Assembly: GCA_964628285.1 (NCBI GenBank)
Contig: CAZVNP010000048.1
Span: 1-26,085 of the forward strand
Direction of reading: 5' to 3'
Origin: JAPLDP01 sp964628285
Lineage (GTDB): Bacteria > Bacteroidota > Bacteroidia > Bacteroidales > JAGONC01
Length of the DNA stretch: 26,085 nucleotides
Position 1 is the first letter of the stretch. Each line of letters begins with the position of its first letter. Made by a program: the position numbers and the translations under genes. Below, piece by piece: positions 1 through 7,024 of this stretch. The notes beneath the pieces are model-generated. The model was given only the letters and a program-made list of their open reading frames with translations, made no database searches and was not told the origin of the DNA.

Positions 1-89
1 TATTCGGCCTGTTTATAGGAGGCGATTTGCTCACCAAAACGTTCTACCAATAATTTAATGTGGTGTAACGATTCTTCTTCTGTTATCAT
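1..89 (-). CDS. N-terminal fragment of a probable type IIG restriction/DNA-methyltransferase-like protein
   Basis: An open frame starts at the ATG at 89-87 on the minus strand and runs out of the window to the left, giving about 29 codons (it begins MITEEESLHHIKLLVERFG). It has no stop, and the helical start with the pattern IKxLVERFxxxIxxYKxxxY is reminiscent of the N-termini of Eco57I-like type IIG restriction-modification enzymes and related DNA methylases. That is a family impression from a very short stretch; no catalytic motif is visible. A TAnnTTTG-type box (107-114, minus strand) lies 17 nt upstream of the start, which supports a real gene start here. The next minus-strand gene is a DUF4143 ATPase 205 nt away. 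The identity is tentative; the existence of a gene start is more likely than the function. Confidence 0.5.
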   Translation of the reverse strand, partial: MITEEESLHHIKLLVERFGEQIASYKQAE

Positions 90-106
90 TTGAAAGATAT
101 GAGATA

Positions 107-114
107 CAAATATA
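107..114 (-). promoter_or_regulatory. Putative -7 box (TATATTTG) for the left-edge gene
   Basis: The minus strand reads TATATTTG, matching the Bacteroidetes sigma-ABfr consensus TAnnTTTG. Transcription would begin about 11 nt before the ATG at 89. No convincing TTG -33 element is seen at the expected distance. Confidence 0.45.
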
Positions 115-294
115 AAGAAAATTAATACATGATCGGAGAGAGAGTTATGTAATCTTGTTCAAAATCATTATATGATTTCTTCAGGATTGCTGGTTAATGA
201 AGATTGTGAACTAAATTCCGCATAAGGGTGAGTGTGATTGAAAGGAGAGGGTCCGGGTTACACGAAGTGCGCGAAGGAGGCACGGAGCAGATCA

Positions 295-1560
295 TTAATT
301 ATGGAATTGACCGGCATCTGTTAATGCATATAAAGGCATGGCAATCATATCGGAATCAAAGGGGATCAAATCCTGACCGGGGTATAAAATGATGCCCCTG
401 ATAAACCGCTCTTTTATGTGTTCCTTTAAAAACCGTAATCCGGCAAAATCCGTTGATGTGATTGTTGCTGAATTCTTCACTTCAATTCCCACCATCTCAC
501 CATTTCTTTTTTCAATGATGAAATCCACTTCTTTATTATCACCGGTTCTGAAAAAGAACAGGCTACCATCTCCGGAAACCGATAGTTGTTTTTGGAGTTC
601 CGTAGCTACATAATTCTCAAGCACCATCCCGGTTATATTCATATCGATCGTTTTCAATCCTGATACTTCGTACCCGAGAAGATAGATCATCAGCATGGTA
701 TCGGAAAAGTATATTTTAGGTGCTTTGATCAGTCTTTTTCCAATGTTTCCAAACCATGGAGGGACAAGAAATGTCAGGAATACATTGGATAACAGCGACC
801 GGTATCTTCTAAAAGTCATTTGGTTAAGCTGTGTGGTCCGGGCCAGGTCGGCATCGTTGATAAGTCCGCCGGTACGGCTTGCCATAACCTTAAGAATATG
901 TGGCAATTCATGGAGTTTCTCAATTTGGGCTATATTTCTTACATCCCTGTTCAGCAGCGTTTGGATGTAACTGTTAAACCAGTCCGATGGATTTATCTTT
1001 GTGTCTATTGACAACTGAGGAAAGGTGGCTTTTCGGATCGCTTCAGATAATGAAAAGGCTTCCCGGATATGACTTCTGACAAAAGTTTCTTCCCGGAAAA
1101 TCATGGGTATGAAGTTATCATTTTTTTGCGCGATCTCGCTTGATGAGAAAGGGAGCAATGTGATAAGGAAAACCCTTCCTACCAGGGCCTCTGCAAGGGA
1201 AGGAATGGTCGTTACCGAAGAAGATCCGGTCAGCAGGAAGTCGCCATTTGGATTCTCATTGGCAAGCCGTTTCCGGTCAATGTATTGTTTCAGATGAATA
1301 AAAAGTTCAGGAGCCATCTGCACTTCATCTATTACAGCCGGTTTAGGTATTTGATCCAGAAATCCTTCAGGGTTGCTTTTAGCGAAAGAGAGCAGGGAGA
1401 GATCATCGAAGGAAACATATTCAGCATTCAGGTTCTCCTTTGCAATTTTATAGGCCAGTGTACTCTTTCCCGCCTGGCGTGAACCACTGATAAAAACAGC
1501 AGGCATACTTTCTAAGCCCCTGAGTATTGATGAAGTAATATGACGAGGTATATAGTTCAT
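295..1560 (-). CDS. AAA ATPase with C-terminal DUF4143 domain
   Basis: This 421-residue protein has the layout of the AAA_14/DUF4143 family. The N-terminus MNYIPRHI is typical of the family and supports this start. A Walker A motif (GSRQAGKST) lies near residues 26-34 and a Walker B-like VIDEVQ near 76-81. The C-terminal part carries EVDFII...GIEVKNS near residues 343-362, an arrangement like a PD-(D/E)XK nuclease fold. Family members are cytoplasmic, widespread in Bacteroidota and archaea, often single accessory genes, and their biochemical role is not settled. The gene is visibly AT-richer than glyA next to it and lies near a possible restriction-modification gene, which fits a horizontally acquired region. 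The stop is the minus-strand TAA at 297-295. Family assignment is firm; cellular role is unknown. Confidence 0.9.
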   Translation of the reverse strand: MNYIPRHITSSILRGLESMPAVFISGSRQAGKSTLAYKIAKENLNAEYVSFDDLSLLSFAKSNPEGFLDQIPKPAVIDEVQMAPELFIHLKQYIDRKRLANENPNGDFLLTGSSSVTTIPSLAEALVGRVFLITLLPFSSSEIAQKNDNFIPMIFREETFVRSHIREAFSLSEAIRKATFPQLSIDTKINPSDWFNSYIQTLLNRDVRNIAQIEKLHELPHILKVMASRTGGLINDADLARTTQLNQMTFRRYRSLLSNVFLTFLVPPWFGNIGKRLIKAPKIYFSDTMLMIYLLGYEVSGLKTIDMNITGMVLENYVATELQKQLSVSGDGSLFFFRTGDNKEVDFIIEKRNGEMVGIEVKNSATITSTDFAGLRFLKEHIKERFIRGIILYPGQDLIPFDSDMIAMPLYALTDAGQFHN

Positions 1561-1564
1561 TATG

Positions 1565-1572
1565 CAAATATA
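1565..1572 (-). promoter_or_regulatory. Putative -7 box (TATATTTG) abutting the ATPase start
   Basis: The minus strand reads TATATTTG followed by only CATA before the ATG at 1560. It matches TAnnTTTG and is the same octamer as at 107-114. Because transcription normally starts several bases after this box, the mRNA would have almost no leader. No clear -33 TTG is seen. Confidence 0.4.
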
Positions 1573-1662
1573 ACACTTATTGTTTTAATTTCTAACAGTA
1601 ATTGATATTTTAAGTTGGATTATTCATGTTCAACCCCTTCGGGATTGGGACGGACTCCTTTG

Positions 1663-1706
1663 TTACTTCGCTACTTCGTTACCTCGTTACTTCGTTACCT
1701 CGTTAT
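1663..1706. repeat. 8-nt tandem repeat, about 5.5 copies (TTACTTCG)
   Basis: Consecutive units are TTACTTCG, CTACTTCG, TTACCTCG, TTACTTCG, TTACCTCG and a partial TTAT. Units differ by single C/T changes only, and the last four form a 16-nt higher-order repeat. It is non-coding and between genes. Confidence 0.9.
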
Positions 1707-1765
1707 ATTCCTGGCCCGATGCTCTCTTTCAGGAGGTAAGAGATGGTTACAGTTGATGGCTTTTA

Positions 1766-1865
1766 TTTAACCACAGAAGAAAATGGAGGTTCACGGAGGA
1801 TGAAAGAATTAATCTTCATTTCTCTGCGCTCTTTGCGCCATCTCTGCGACCTTTGCGGTTAAAAG
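1766..1865. repeat. ~100-nt imperfect palindromic intergenic element
   Basis: The left end TTTAACCACAGA and the right end TGCGGTTAAAAG are near inverted repeats (the complement of the right end reads CTTTTAACCGCA). A small palindrome (ATGAAAGA...TCTTCAT) sits near the centre. The right half holds a degenerate 20-nt direct duplication (TCTCTGCG..CTTTGCG at 1821-1840 and 1841-1860, 15 of 20 identical). It resembles the AACCACAGAG...CTCTGCGGTTAA type element commonly seen between genes in environmental Bacteroidota. No transposase is present. Confidence 0.7.
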
Positions 1866-2001
1866 AAACATATCAATCCGAACAGCATCTCTTATTCCGG
1901 CACGTGTTGCAAACGCGCACAAGCAACAGTGTTGAAAATTGAAACGGGTATTTTATTTCATCACGGATGTCATGTCTCCTGGGATATTCGACATAAATTA
2001 A

Positions 2002-2009
2002 TAAATTTG
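2002..2009 (+). promoter_or_regulatory. Putative -7 box (TAAATTTG) for glyA
   Basis: TAAATTTG matches TAnnTTTG and lies 39 nt before the glyA ATG. The -33 element is not obvious. This would be the likely promoter for glyA and possibly for the downstream sixA-ppk-ppx genes. Confidence 0.45.
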
Positions 2010-2048
2010 CAGAGTTATTATGAACATTAACAAACGATCACAGGATTT

Positions 2049-3329
2049 ATGAAACGCGATACACAGGTCTTTGATATCATTCATCAGGAGGTCGAGCGCC
2101 AGACGAAGGGGCTGGAGCTGATCGCCTCGGAGAACTTTGTCAGCCCGCAGGTTCTGGAGGCCATGGGGTCGGTGATGACGAACAAGTATGCCGAGGGTTA
2201 TCCCAACAGGCGTTATTACGGTGGTTGCGTCAACGTGGACCAGACCGAGCAGCTGGCCATTGACCGTGCCAAGGAGCTTTTCGGTGCCGGCTGGGTCAAC
2301 GTACAACCACATTCGGGTGCCCAGGCCAACATGGCGGTTATGCTGGCCTGCCTGAAGCCCGGCGACACCTTCATGGGCCTCAACCTGTCGCACGGCGGCC
2401 ACCTGTCGCACGGATCCCCGGTCAACTCGTCGGGCATCCTGTACCGGCCTGTGGCCTATGAGGTTGACGCAGATACGGGCGTGATCAACTACGACCGCAT
2501 GGAAGAGATCGCGATGATCGAGAAGCCCAGGCTGATCATCGCAGGCGCTTCGGCCTATTCACGCGACTGGGATTACAAACGTATGCGTGAGATCGCCGAC
2601 AAGATCGGCGCCATCCTCATGGCCGACATTGCGCATCCGGCGGGTCTCATCGCCAAGGGTCTGCTGAACGATCCCCTGCCATATTGCCATGTGGTCACCA
2701 CCACCACGCACAAAACGCTGCGGGGGCCGCGTGGCGGCATGATCATGATCGGCAAGGACTACGATAATCCGTGGGGTATCACCACCAAGAAGGGCGAGGT
2801 GAGACCCATGTCGTCGATCCTCGACTCGGCCGTGTTCCCCGGTGTGCAGGGTGGCCCCCTGGAGCATGTCATAGCCTCCAAGGCCGTGGCCTTCGGCGAA
2901 GCCCTCACACCCGAGTTTAAAGAGTATGCCGTGCAGGTGATGAAAAACGCCCAGGTGATGGCACAGGAATTTGTCAGAAGAGGCTATCATGTCATCTCGG
3001 AAGGTACCGACAACCATCTGATGCTCATCGACCTGAGAACAAAGTTCCCCGACCTCACCGGCCGTGATGCCGAGAATACGCTCGTCAAAGCCGATATCAC
3101 GGTCAACAAGAACATGGTTCCCTTTGACTCACGTTCGCCCTTCCAAACCTCGGGTCTGCGTATAGGCACACCCGCCGTTACGACGAGAGGGCTGAAAGAA
3201 GAACATATGCCGGTGATCGTCGGTTTTATCGATGACATACTGACGGATATTCAAAATGCCGGCAAGGTGACACAGGTGCGGGATCAGGTCAATGAGATGA
3301 TGGCCGAATTCCCATTGTTTGCATACTGA
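2049..3329 (+). CDS. glyA: Serine hydroxymethyltransferase
   Basis: The 426-residue product is a full-length SHMT, a cytoplasmic PLP enzyme that interconverts serine plus tetrahydrofolate with glycine plus 5,10-methylene-tetrahydrofolate. Diagnostic stretches are LELIASENFVS near the N-terminus, the YPNRRYYGG loop, ANMAVMLACLKPGD, and the PLP-lysine motif VVTTTTHKTLRGPRGG, in which the Schiff-base lysine is K222. The length matches bacterial GlyA (about 417-430). The ATG at 2049 gives the standard N-terminus. sixA follows after 30 nt with no visible terminator, so co-transcription is possible though the functions are unrelated. The gene is markedly GC-richer than the preceding ATPase gene. 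The call is secure. Confidence 0.98.
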   Translation: MKRDTQVFDIIHQEVERQTKGLELIASENFVSPQVLEAMGSVMTNKYAEGYPNRRYYGGCVNVDQTEQLAIDRAKELFGAGWVNVQPHSGAQANMAVMLACLKPGDTFMGLNLSHGGHLSHGSPVNSSGILYRPVAYEVDADTGVINYDRMEEIAMIEKPRLIIAGASAYSRDWDYKRMREIADKIGAILMADIAHPAGLIAKGLLNDPLPYCHVVTTTTHKTLRGPRGGMIMIGKDYDNPWGITTKKGEVRPMSSILDSAVFPGVQGGPLEHVIASKAVAFGEALTPEFKEYAVQVMKNAQVMAQEFVRRGYHVISEGTDNHLMLIDLRTKFPDLTGRDAENTLVKADITVNKNMVPFDSRSPFQTSGLRIGTPAVTTRGLKEEHMPVIVGFIDDILTDIQNAGKVTQVRDQVNEMMAEFPLFAY

Positions 3330-3359
3330 TATCACAGGGATCCTCATTGATACGGGCAG

Positions 3360-3857
3360 ATGAAATCGCTTTATATTGTACGGCATGCCAAATCGTCCTG
3401 GGATTACCCGGAACTGAAGGATATCGAAAGGCCTCTGATGAAAAAAGGTCGTGAGAAGACCATGAAGGTGATCAAATACCTTCTCGGTCAGGAGATTCTT
3501 GTTGACAGCATCCTTTCCAGTCCGGCGGTGAGAGCCTATGAAACGGCTAAAATGATAGCCGAAGCGCTTCACTATCCCGTCGAAAGGATCGATGTCAGGG
3601 ACCGTATCTACATGGGTGATGCCGATGATCTGACCACCATGCTCATGGAGTTGCCCGATGAGTTCAGGTCGGTGATGCTGGTGGGTCATAACCCCGAACT
3701 GACCGACCTGGTCAATATGTTCAATAACAAGAAGATCGACATACTACCCACCTCCGGCGTGGTATACATCGTTTTCAGAACGGATGAATGGGAAAGCATC
3801 CTGAACGCAAAAAGAAAAACCAGGTTCATGGTTTATCCCGGGATGCTGGAGAAATAA
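3360..3857 (+). CDS. sixA: SixA-like histidine phosphatase
   Basis: This 165-residue protein belongs to the histidine phosphatase (phosphoglycerate mutase-like) superfamily, short SixA branch. The catalytic RH signature is VRHAKSSW (H9 accepts the phosphate), followed by SSPAVRAYETA and the second-histidine motif LVGHNPEL. E. coli SixA acts on the phosphohistidine of HPt domains or of the nitrogen phosphotransferase system; small relatives in other bacteria have varied, often unknown, substrates. Here it precedes ppk1 and a Ppx/GppA gene, so a role linked to phosphate or polyphosphate metabolism is inferred from context only. It stops 35 nt before the probable ppk1 start. Family is firm; the substrate is open. 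Confidence 0.9.
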   Translation: MKSLYIVRHAKSSWDYPELKDIERPLMKKGREKTMKVIKYLLGQEILVDSILSSPAVRAYETAKMIAEALHYPVERIDVRDRIYMGDADDLTTMLMELPDEFRSVMLVGHNPELTDLVNMFNNKKIDILPTSGVVYIVFRTDEWESILNAKRKTRFMVYPGMLEK

Positions 3858-3892
3858 CACAGGAACTGAAACAGTTTTCGTTAACCCAAGTA

Positions 3893-5965
3893 ATGAAAAA
3901 AGTCAAACCGGTTATAATCAACAGGGAGATCAGCTGGCTGCACTTCAATGAGAGGGTTCTTCAGGAGGCCATGGACAGGGCCATGCCACTCATCGAACGG
4001 TTGAAATTCCTGGGTATCTTCTCCAACAACCGGGATGAATTTTTCAGGGTGCGCGTGGGTACTCTCAACCGTTTGCTGCACATAACAAAAAAGGAGGATA
4101 AGCTCAAGTTCGAGCCCAGGCGTTTGCTGTCGCAGATCCTTAAAATCGTGACGGAGCAGGAGAAGATCTTCAACCAGACTTACGATGAGCTGGTGGAGGA
4201 GCTGGCTAAGGAAAACATCCTTCTGATCAACGAAACACAGTTAAGCCGTGAACAGGGGCGGTACATCAAGAAATACTTCCAGGACAATGTGCGGGCCCAG
4301 CTGTTTCCCATCATGCTCAACAACGTCAACCGCAAGACGTCGCTGATCGACAAGATGCTGTATCTTATCGTGGATCTTCAAAGCACCCATCCCGGGATCA
4401 GAGCGGATTGTGCCCTCATAAAGGTCCCCACCGACAGCCTGTCGCGTTTTGTCATCCTGCCTGAAAAAGGGCAGAAATATTACATCATCCTGCTCGATGA
4501 CGTCATCAGGTATTGCCTTTCCGATATTTTTTCCGTTTTCGGTTATGACCGTTTCAGTGCCTATACCATCAAGTTCACCCGCGATGCCGAGCTGGATATC
4601 GATAACGACATCTCGAAGAGCTTTCTGGAGATCCTGAGCGAGAGCGTCAAGCAGAGGCAGAAAGGGACGACGGTGCGGTTCGTCTATGAAGAAACCATAC
4701 CGCAGGATCTCCTGGACAAGGTAACCGAGCGCCTGGGTATCACTGAAAAAGACAACATGAGGAAAGGAGGGCGTTATCACAATTTTAAGGATTTCATGGA
4801 GTTCCCTCACATCGGTCCGCCACATCTCTATTATGCCCCGACACCGCCTTTGCCGCAGAAGGATCTCCCTTATAACACGAGCATCCTGAAGCGGATCAGG
4901 GAGAAGGATATCATGCTCAATTTTCCATACCATAATTTTCAGTACCTCATTGATCTGTTACGTGAGGCCTCCATCGATCCTCAAGTCACCTCCATCAGGA
5001 TGACTTTTTACCGTGTGGCGCAGGATTCGAGTGTGATGAACGCCCTCATCAACGCGGCACGCAACGGCAAGGAGGTCAGCGTCTTCCTGGAGATACAAGC
5101 CCGTTTCGATGAGGAGGCCAACATTTACTGGAGCAACAAGCTCAAGAGCGAGGGGGTGAAGATCATCCCCACTATCCCCGGCTTCAAGGTCCATTGCAAG
5201 CTGATCCTCATCAAGCGCATGGAAGAGGGAAGGGAGATAGGCTATTCCAACATCAGCACAGGAAATTATAATGAGTCCACGGCCAAGGTTTTCTCCGATA
5301 TCAGTCTGCTCACTGCCGATCAGAAGATTGCCAGGGACGTGAGCGAAGTGTTCAGGCTCTTCGAGAGCCGTTACAATCCTCCTTCCTTTGAGCGGCTGAT
5401 CGTCTCGCCTTTTCACATCCGTGACTTTTTCATCCGCCTGCTGAACAGGGAGATCAGAAATAAGCACAACGGCAAGGATGCGTGGGCCATCGTCAAGCTG
5501 AACAGCGTCGTGGATGAGACCATCACCCTGAAGCTGTACCAGGCCAGCCGGGCCGGTGTCAGGCTCAGGATGCTCGTCAGGGGCATATGCGTTCTTGTCC
5601 CGGGGATTCCGGGCTTGAGCGACAACATCGAGGTCTTCAGCATCGTCGATAAATTCCTTGAACATTCAAGGATTTTTGTGTTCTGCAACAACAACGACCC
5701 TCTTTATTTCATCGCCTCGGCCGACTGGATGCCGCGCAATTTCGACCACCGCATCGAGGTGGTATGTCCTGTCTTTGACAAGGCTATCCAGCGTGACCTG
5801 ATGAATATCCTTGAGATACAGCTTCATGATAACTGCAAAGCGCGGATCATCAGCGCCGACATGCCCAACCGTTACAAGATGGATGGCAGCCACCCCCAGG
5901 TCAGGTCACAGATCGAGATTTACAATTATTACAAGAACCAGCTGAACGGAAAAACGACAAGCTAA
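3893..5965 (+). CDS. ppk1: Polyphosphate kinase 1
   Basis: The 690-residue product polymerises the gamma-phosphate of ATP into inorganic polyphosphate, reversibly. It has the N-terminal helical domain (INREISWLHFNERVLQEA, then NNRDEFFRVRVG), the head domain, and two C-terminal phospholipase-D-like domains. The two active-site histidines are in KVHCKL (H434) and FLEHSRIF (H591), almost the E. coli positions 435 and 592, and the length equals that of E. coli PPK (688). An upstream in-frame ATG at 3788 would overlap sixA by 70 nt and add 35 residues that look like out-of-frame sixA; the ATG at 3893 gives the canonical N-terminus and is preferred. The Ppx/GppA gene follows after 13 nt, so synthesis and breakdown of polyphosphate are probably co-expressed. 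Confidence 0.97.
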   Translation: MKKVKPVIINREISWLHFNERVLQEAMDRAMPLIERLKFLGIFSNNRDEFFRVRVGTLNRLLHITKKEDKLKFEPRRLLSQILKIVTEQEKIFNQTYDELVEELAKENILLINETQLSREQGRYIKKYFQDNVRAQLFPIMLNNVNRKTSLIDKMLYLIVDLQSTHPGIRADCALIKVPTDSLSRFVILPEKGQKYYIILLDDVIRYCLSDIFSVFGYDRFSAYTIKFTRDAELDIDNDISKSFLEILSESVKQRQKGTTVRFVYEETIPQDLLDKVTERLGITEKDNMRKGGRYHNFKDFMEFPHIGPPHLYYAPTPPLPQKDLPYNTSILKRIREKDIMLNFPYHNFQYLIDLLREASIDPQVTSIRMTFYRVAQDSSVMNALINAARNGKEVSVFLEIQARFDEEANIYWSNKLKSEGVKIIPTIPGFKVHCKLILIKRMEEGREIGYSNISTGNYNESTAKVFSDISLLTADQKIARDVSEVFRLFESRYNPPSFERLIVSPFHIRDFFIRLLNREIRNKHNGKDAWAIVKLNSVVDETITLKLYQASRAGVRLRMLVRGICVLVPGIPGLSDNIEVFSIVDKFLEHSRIFVFCNNNDPLYFIASADWMPRNFDHRIEVVCPVFDKAIQRDLMNILEIQLHDNCKARIISADMPNRYKMDGSHPQVRSQIEIYNYYKNQLNGKTTS

Positions 5966-5978
5966 TTTTTCTTGTTTC

Positions 5979-6866
5979 ATGATATTTGCTTCGATCGATA
6001 TCGGTTCCAACGCGGTGAGGCTGTTATTTGCCAATGCTTTTGACAAGGATGGTGTGACCTATGTGGAAAAAGCCACGCTGGTGCGCATCCCTGTCAGGCT
6101 CGGCAAGGATGTGTTCAAAAAGGGCAGGCTGTCGGAAAAACGTATCCGCATGCTTATCAAGACGCTGAAGGCCTTCGCTTTGCTCATCGATGTTTACAGG
6201 CCTGTCGATTATCTGGCCTGTGCCACCTCGGCCATACGTGAGGCTGCCAACGGCACGGAGGTGATCAAAAGAATACGCCAGGAGGTGGGGTTGAAGGTGA
6301 AGGTCATCGACGGCATGGAAGAAGCCACGATCATCGGCAGCCTGAACTGGTTTGAACCCCGCGATTACTTGGACGGTCTCATCCTGTTCATCGATGTCGG
6401 AGGCGGCAGCACCGAGCTGTCACTGCATTCTGGCAAGAACCTGCTGGCCACTGGATCTTTCAAGGTGGGCACCATGCGTGGCACAGCCAAAAAAGACCAG
6501 GAGAATGACTGGGCAGCCATGATAAAATGGCTGAAGAATTTTAAAGGTGACTTTGGCCGCATCAAAACCATCGGCACCGGCGGCAACATCAACAAGATAA
6601 ACAAGATTTACGGCCGGCCCGACAACCATATCCTGACCCTTGAGACGTTACAATATGCCTGGCATGACCTCAGGCATTACACCGTGAAGGAGAGGATGGA
6701 GGTCATGGGCATGCGGCGTGACCGTGCCGATGTGATCGTCCCGGCGGCACAGATATTCATTTCCATTCTGAAGACGATCCACTGCGACCGGCTACTTGTA
6801 CCTAAGGTGGGATTGGCGGATGGGCTGGTGTTGCGGCTGTGTCAAAAACATCGCGGGGAGGTATAA
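5979..6866 (+). CDS. ppx: Ppx/GppA family phosphatase (exopolyphosphatase-like), single-domain form
   Basis: This 295-residue member of the ASKHA fold family has the phosphate-1 motif ASIDIGSNAVRLL at the start, CATSAIREAANG, the EEATIIG motif, the phosphate-2 loop FIDVGGGSTELSL, and IGTGGNINKI. Family members hydrolyse terminal phosphates of polyphosphate and/or pppGpp. It lacks the C-terminal HD-like domain of the ~510-residue E. coli Ppx, as many Bacteroidota and actinobacterial homologues do, so substrate preference cannot be told from sequence. Its position 13 nt after ppk1 argues for polyphosphate as substrate. It is the last gene of the glyA-sixA-ppk1-ppx run; a hairpin-rich repeat follows. 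Confidence 0.93.
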   Translation: MIFASIDIGSNAVRLLFANAFDKDGVTYVEKATLVRIPVRLGKDVFKKGRLSEKRIRMLIKTLKAFALLIDVYRPVDYLACATSAIREAANGTEVIKRIRQEVGLKVKVIDGMEEATIIGSLNWFEPRDYLDGLILFIDVGGGSTELSLHSGKNLLATGSFKVGTMRGTAKKDQENDWAAMIKWLKNFKGDFGRIKTIGTGGNINKINKIYGRPDNHILTLETLQYAWHDLRHYTVKERMEVMGMRRDRADVIVPAAQIFISILKTIHCDRLLVPKVGLADGLVLRLCQKHRGEV

Positions 6867-6869
6867 AAG

Positions 6870-6890
6870 TCGTCAGTCGTCAGTCGTCAG
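6870..6890. repeat. 7-nt tandem repeat, 3 copies (TCGTCAG)
   Basis: Three perfect heptamers TCGTCAG occupy the start of the 158-nt gap between the phosphatase gene and moeA, beginning four bases after the stop codon. Confidence 0.9.
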
Positions 6891-6910
6891 GTGGCGTTTG
6901 GAAGATATAA

Positions 6911-6968
6911 ACCCCTCTCCTTTAGGAGAGAGCCTGTCCCGCTGAAAAGCGGGAGGTTGGGGAGAGGT
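6911..6968. repeat. 58-nt multi-hairpin intergenic element
   Basis: Outer arms ACCCCTCTCC (6911-6920) and GGGGAGAGGT (6959-6968) can pair with one mismatch and one G-U. Two perfect inner hairpins compete or nest: CTCTCC-TTTA-GGAGAG (6915-6930) and CCCGCT-GAAA-AGCGGG (6938-6953), the latter with a GNRA-type loop. No T-run follows, so it is not a classic terminator, although it could protect the 3' end of the upstream mRNA. Elements of the CCCCTCTCC...GGAGAGG type are common in environmental genomes. Confidence 0.8.
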
Positions 6969-6972
6969 GCTG

Positions 6973-6999
6973 TTGGCAGCGATACTTTAGTTAACTTTG
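6973..6999 (+). promoter_or_regulatory. Putative moeA promoter (TTG...TAACTTTG)
   Basis: TAACTTTG at 6992-6999 matches the TAnnTTTG -7 box, with a TTG at 6973-6975 at a spacing of 16 nt, slightly short of the usual 17-21. It lies 25 nt before the moeA ATG and follows the multi-hairpin element, so the molybdenum-cofactor genes probably form their own transcription unit. Confidence 0.5.
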
Positions 7000-7024
7000 C
7001 AGGGAATTTAGGATTGGGTGACGG

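Larger units (their letters stand above)
1561..2048. other. 488-nt intergenic region, repeat-rich, no gene seen
   Basis: No credible coding frame was found. In order it holds the ATPase promoter box, an imperfect hairpin at 1632-1648 (CAACCCC, loop TTC, GGGATTG), an 8-nt tandem repeat (1663-1706), a long imperfect palindrome (1766-1865), and the probable glyA promoter box at its right end. The content is typical of repeat-filled gaps in environmental Bacteroidota. Confidence 0.7.

Noticed and set aside
1663..1706. CRISPR array
   Set aside because: Units are 8 nt and directly adjacent with no spacers, and no cas genes are nearby.
2216..3017. Long minus-strand open frames opposite glyA
   Set aside because: They are antisense shadows of a GC-rich, well-identified gene, with no recognisable protein features or start signals.
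3788..3892. Longer ppk1 start at 3788 adding 35 residues
   Set aside because: The extra residues read sixA sequence out of frame and do not resemble any PPK N-terminus; the ATG at 3893 gives the canonical start and length.
4241..5665. Minus-strand frames of 230-235 codons opposite ppk1
   Set aside because: The sense strand encodes full-length PPK1 with intact active sites; the antisense products are composition artefacts.
6911..6968. Rho-independent terminator after the Ppx gene
   Set aside because: Strong stems are present but no T-run follows on either strand at the right place.
6867..7024. Moco riboswitch upstream of moeA
   Set aside because: The gap holds heptamer repeats and simple hairpins of a widespread type; no recognisable Moco-riboswitch architecture could be made out.
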